Positions 14,157 to 15,333 of a stretch of 15,333 nt of DNA are shown here, piece by piece; within the stretch, counting starts at the first letter, position 1; each line of letters begins with the position of its first letter. The DNA lies in NCBI GenBank assembly GCA_964579325.1, contig CAZOHN010000073.1, forward strand, positions 1 to 15,333. Reading direction: 5' to 3'. Origin of the DNA: CAZOHN01 sp964579325 (GTDB lineage: Bacteria > Pseudomonadota > Alphaproteobacteria > Rhodobacterales > Rhodobacteraceae). Position numbers and translations under genes: made by a program. A model generated the notes under the pieces. It was not told where the DNA came from. It saw nothing but the letters and a program-made list of their open reading frames with translations, and did not search any database.

Positions 14157-14479
14157 AAGAGCCAGAGCCCGAGGTAGAGCACCGCCACGCCGGCGGCGAC
14201 CGAGCCGATGAAGCTCTTGAGCGCCATGCCCGCCGCCACCGTGGCGAGCGCGGCGAGGAGGCGCGCGGGATCGGTCTCTCCGCCGGTGGCGGGTGGCCAG
14301 ACCACCGCGGGCGCGATGAGCGCGGGGATCACCGCGACGGCGGTATAGCGCAGGTGGCGCAGCACCCAGTCGGGCAGCTTGCGGTCGCCGATCAGCCCGA
14401 GGAACGAGAACCGGATCAGGTAGGTGCCCACGGCCATCGCCGCGATCACGATCCAGACCTTCGTGGGGTCGAGCGTCAT
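14153..14479 (-). CDS. azlD: AzlD family branched-chain amino acid export subunit
   Basis: A 108-residue inner-membrane protein of the AzlD family. With AzlC it forms an exporter of branched-chain amino acids or related compounds; in Bacillus the pair confers 4-azaleucine resistance. Three to four hydrophobic segments are visible: WIVIAAMAVGTYLIRFSFLGL near the start, with the family's TYLIR motif, then YTAVAVIPALIAPAVVW, LLAALATVAAGMALKSFIGSVAAGVAVLYLGLWLF. Length is typical. The ATG (complement of 14477-14479) overlaps the azlC stop by four bases, so translation is coupled. The final codon and stop overlap the convergent lipoprotein gene by four bases at a CTAG. Confidence 0.93.
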   Translation of the reverse strand: MTLDPTKVWIVIAAMAVGTYLIRFSFLGLIGDRKLPDWVLRHLRYTAVAVIPALIAPAVVWPPATGGETDPARLLAALATVAAGMALKSFIGSVAAGVAVLYLGLWLF

Positions 14480-15192
14480 GTCCGCGCCTGCCGGAGCGTC
14501 GCGCGGCGTTCGACCTCGGCGCCGGCCATCATGGCGAGGCTGGCGGCGACGAGGAGGCCCGAGTTGTAGGGCAAGGGCGACAGCAGCAGCGCCACCACCA
14601 CGGCGACGACCGCGGCGGTGACATGGGCGAGCGTGCGCAGCATGGGCGCGATGACCGCGAGGAAGGTGATCGGCACCGCGAAGTCGAGCGCGAATTCCGG
14701 CGGGATGCTCTGGCCGACGATGGCGCCGGTCACGCAGCCCGCGAACCAGACCGGGATGATCGGGGCGGCGGTTCCGAAGTAGAAGGCGACCTTCTCGGGC
14801 ACGGTCATCGCGGGGTTGCGGGTGTACTCCGCCACCGAGGCCACGAAGATCTGGTCGACGAGGAGATAGGCCGCGAAGGCGCGGGTCCGCAGCGGCGCCT
14901 GGCCGAGATGCGGCACCAGCGCGGCGGAATACATCGCGGTGCGCAGGTTCACCGCGAGTGCGGTGAGGATGACGATGAGTGTCGGCGCGTTCTCGACGAG
15001 GAGTTGCACCGCCGCGAACTGCGCCGCCCCGGCGATGACGAGCACCGAGAAGCCGAGGACGGCGAGGACATCGAGCCCGGCTTCGGTCGCCGCGACGCCG
15101 AAGAGAAGGCCGAAGGGAAACACCACGATCAGGAACGGCAGCGACCCGCGCGCGGCGCGGTAGAAGGCGGAGACGGCAGGGGCGGAGGGCAT
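14476..15192 (-). CDS. azlC: AzlC family branched-chain amino acid exporter, large subunit
   Basis: A 238-residue polytopic inner-membrane protein of the AzlC family, the larger half of the AzlCD exporter. Family features are SLPFLIVVFPFGLLFGVAATEAGL near the N-terminus, VIAGAAQFAAVQLL, the conserved VNLRTAMYSAALVPHL segment, LLVDQIFVAS, and the small-residue-rich last helices ending YNSGLLVAASLAMMAGAEVE. About six or seven membrane segments are expected. The ATG at 15192 (MPSAPAVSAFYRAARG) is chosen because homologous sequence begins shortly after it; the earlier in-frame start at 15252 would add 20 basic residues of no family character. There is no clear ribosome-binding site. It lies first in the azlCD pair. 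Confidence 0.93.
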   Translation of the reverse strand: MPSAPAVSAFYRAARGSLPFLIVVFPFGLLFGVAATEAGLDVLAVLGFSVLVIAGAAQFAAVQLLVENAPTLIVILTALAVNLRTAMYSAALVPHLGQAPLRTRAFAAYLLVDQIFVASVAEYTRNPAMTVPEKVAFYFGTAAPIIPVWFAGCVTGAIVGQSIPPEFALDFAVPITFLAVIAPMLRTLAHVTAAVVAVVVALLLSPLPYNSGLLVAASLAMMAGAEVERRATLRQART

Positions 15193-15223
15193 GGCGGGGG
15201 CTCGGGAAATGCGGTGCGCCCCA

Positions 15224-15252
15224 CGCTTACGGGGGGTGCTGGCGGGCCGCAA
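15224..15252 (-). promoter_or_regulatory. Weak candidate promoter of azlCD
   Basis: On the minus strand TTGCGG (complement of 15247-15252) and TAAGCG (complement of 15224-15229) are 17 bases apart in the 87-base gap upstream of azlC. The -10 match is poor. The same stretch has a C4/G4 dyad (CCCC at 15219-15222, GGGG from 15231). Confidence 0.2.
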
Positions 15253-15279
15253 CCCGGACCTTGTGCTTCTGCTGGCGTG

Positions 15280-15333
15280 TCAGTCGAAGGTGCCGGTGAC
15301 GCGGCCGAGCAGCATGAAGGCCCGCGCGGTGCG
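15280..15333 (-). CDS. C-terminal 17 codons of an unidentified gene (cut by window edge)
   Basis: Reading the minus strand in from the right edge gives RTARAFMLLGRVTGTFD followed by TGA (complement of 15280-15282). The clean open frame to the edge, GC-rich third positions and the 87-base gap to the azlC start on the same strand suggest a true gene end. The segment is too short for me to name the protein. It may belong to the same transcription direction as azlCD. Confidence 0.5.
   Translation of the reverse strand, partial: RTARAFMLLGRVTGTFD

Noticed and set aside
1..15333. Mobile elements, CRISPR arrays, tRNA or rRNA genes, riboswitches
   Set aside because: I saw no direct-repeat array, transposase-like protein, tRNA cloverleaf or composition change. 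The window reads as core chromosome.

Overview
The window is ordinary, dense, high-GC chromosomal DNA (roughly 70% GC by eye) of an alphaproteobacterium, most probably a member of the Rhodobacteraceae/Roseobacter group. That placement is inference from the gene content: a 44-residue aa3-type cytochrome oxidase subunit IV, a DUF6173 protein, a DmdC-like acyl-CoA dehydrogenase, a two-domain Sua5-type threonylcarbamoyl-AMP synthase, a stand-alone DsbD_N protein and an AzlCD pair, all with strongly G/C-ending codons. Composition looks uniform. I see no insertion sequence, phage gene, tRNA, rRNA, CRISPR array or attachment site. Genes cover nearly everything; no gene-free stretch exceeds about 150 bases.

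Left part (1-2386): the 5' half of pyrB (minus, running off the left edge) diverges from a tightly packed plus-strand trio: a uracil-DNA glycosylase-like protein, a LysE/RhtB exporter and MoaB. The trio is joined by two ATGA stop/start overlaps. The glycosylase has lost three of the four cysteines that hold the Fe-S cluster in family 4 enzymes.

Centre left (2387-7420): a two-gene RND efflux operon, a periplasmic adaptor and an inner-membrane pump. It is preceded by a compact regulatory region with overlapping inverted repeats, a 10-bp perfect palindrome and a plausible promoter. Both proteins carry C-terminal extensions beyond the usual family architecture. No outer-membrane channel gene and no local regulator are visible.

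Centre (7431-9889): a secreted DsbD N-terminal-domain protein (minus) diverges from a YqgE/AlgH protein (plus), which converges on Sua5 (minus). The divergent gap holds a perfect TCACATGTGA palindrome.

Right (9994-13215): Sua5 diverges from an apparent operon of a DmdC-like acyl-CoA dehydrogenase, an MBL-fold hydrolase and a DUF6173 protein, with almost no spacing. Then (13313-15192) come the tiny oxidase subunit IV gene and a conserved lipoprotein that I suspect has a circularly permuted NlpC/P60-like His/Cys arrangement. The lipoprotein gene ends tail to tail with azlD, sharing one CTAG as the stop on both strands; azlC-azlD is a translationally coupled minus-strand pair. The last bases hold the C-terminal 17 codons of an unidentified minus-strand gene.

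I do not see a clear new multi-gene system. The best leads are the lipoprotein fold, the glycosylase that has lost its Fe-S ligands, the extended RND pair with its operator region, and the DUF6173 gene coupled to acyl-CoA metabolism.
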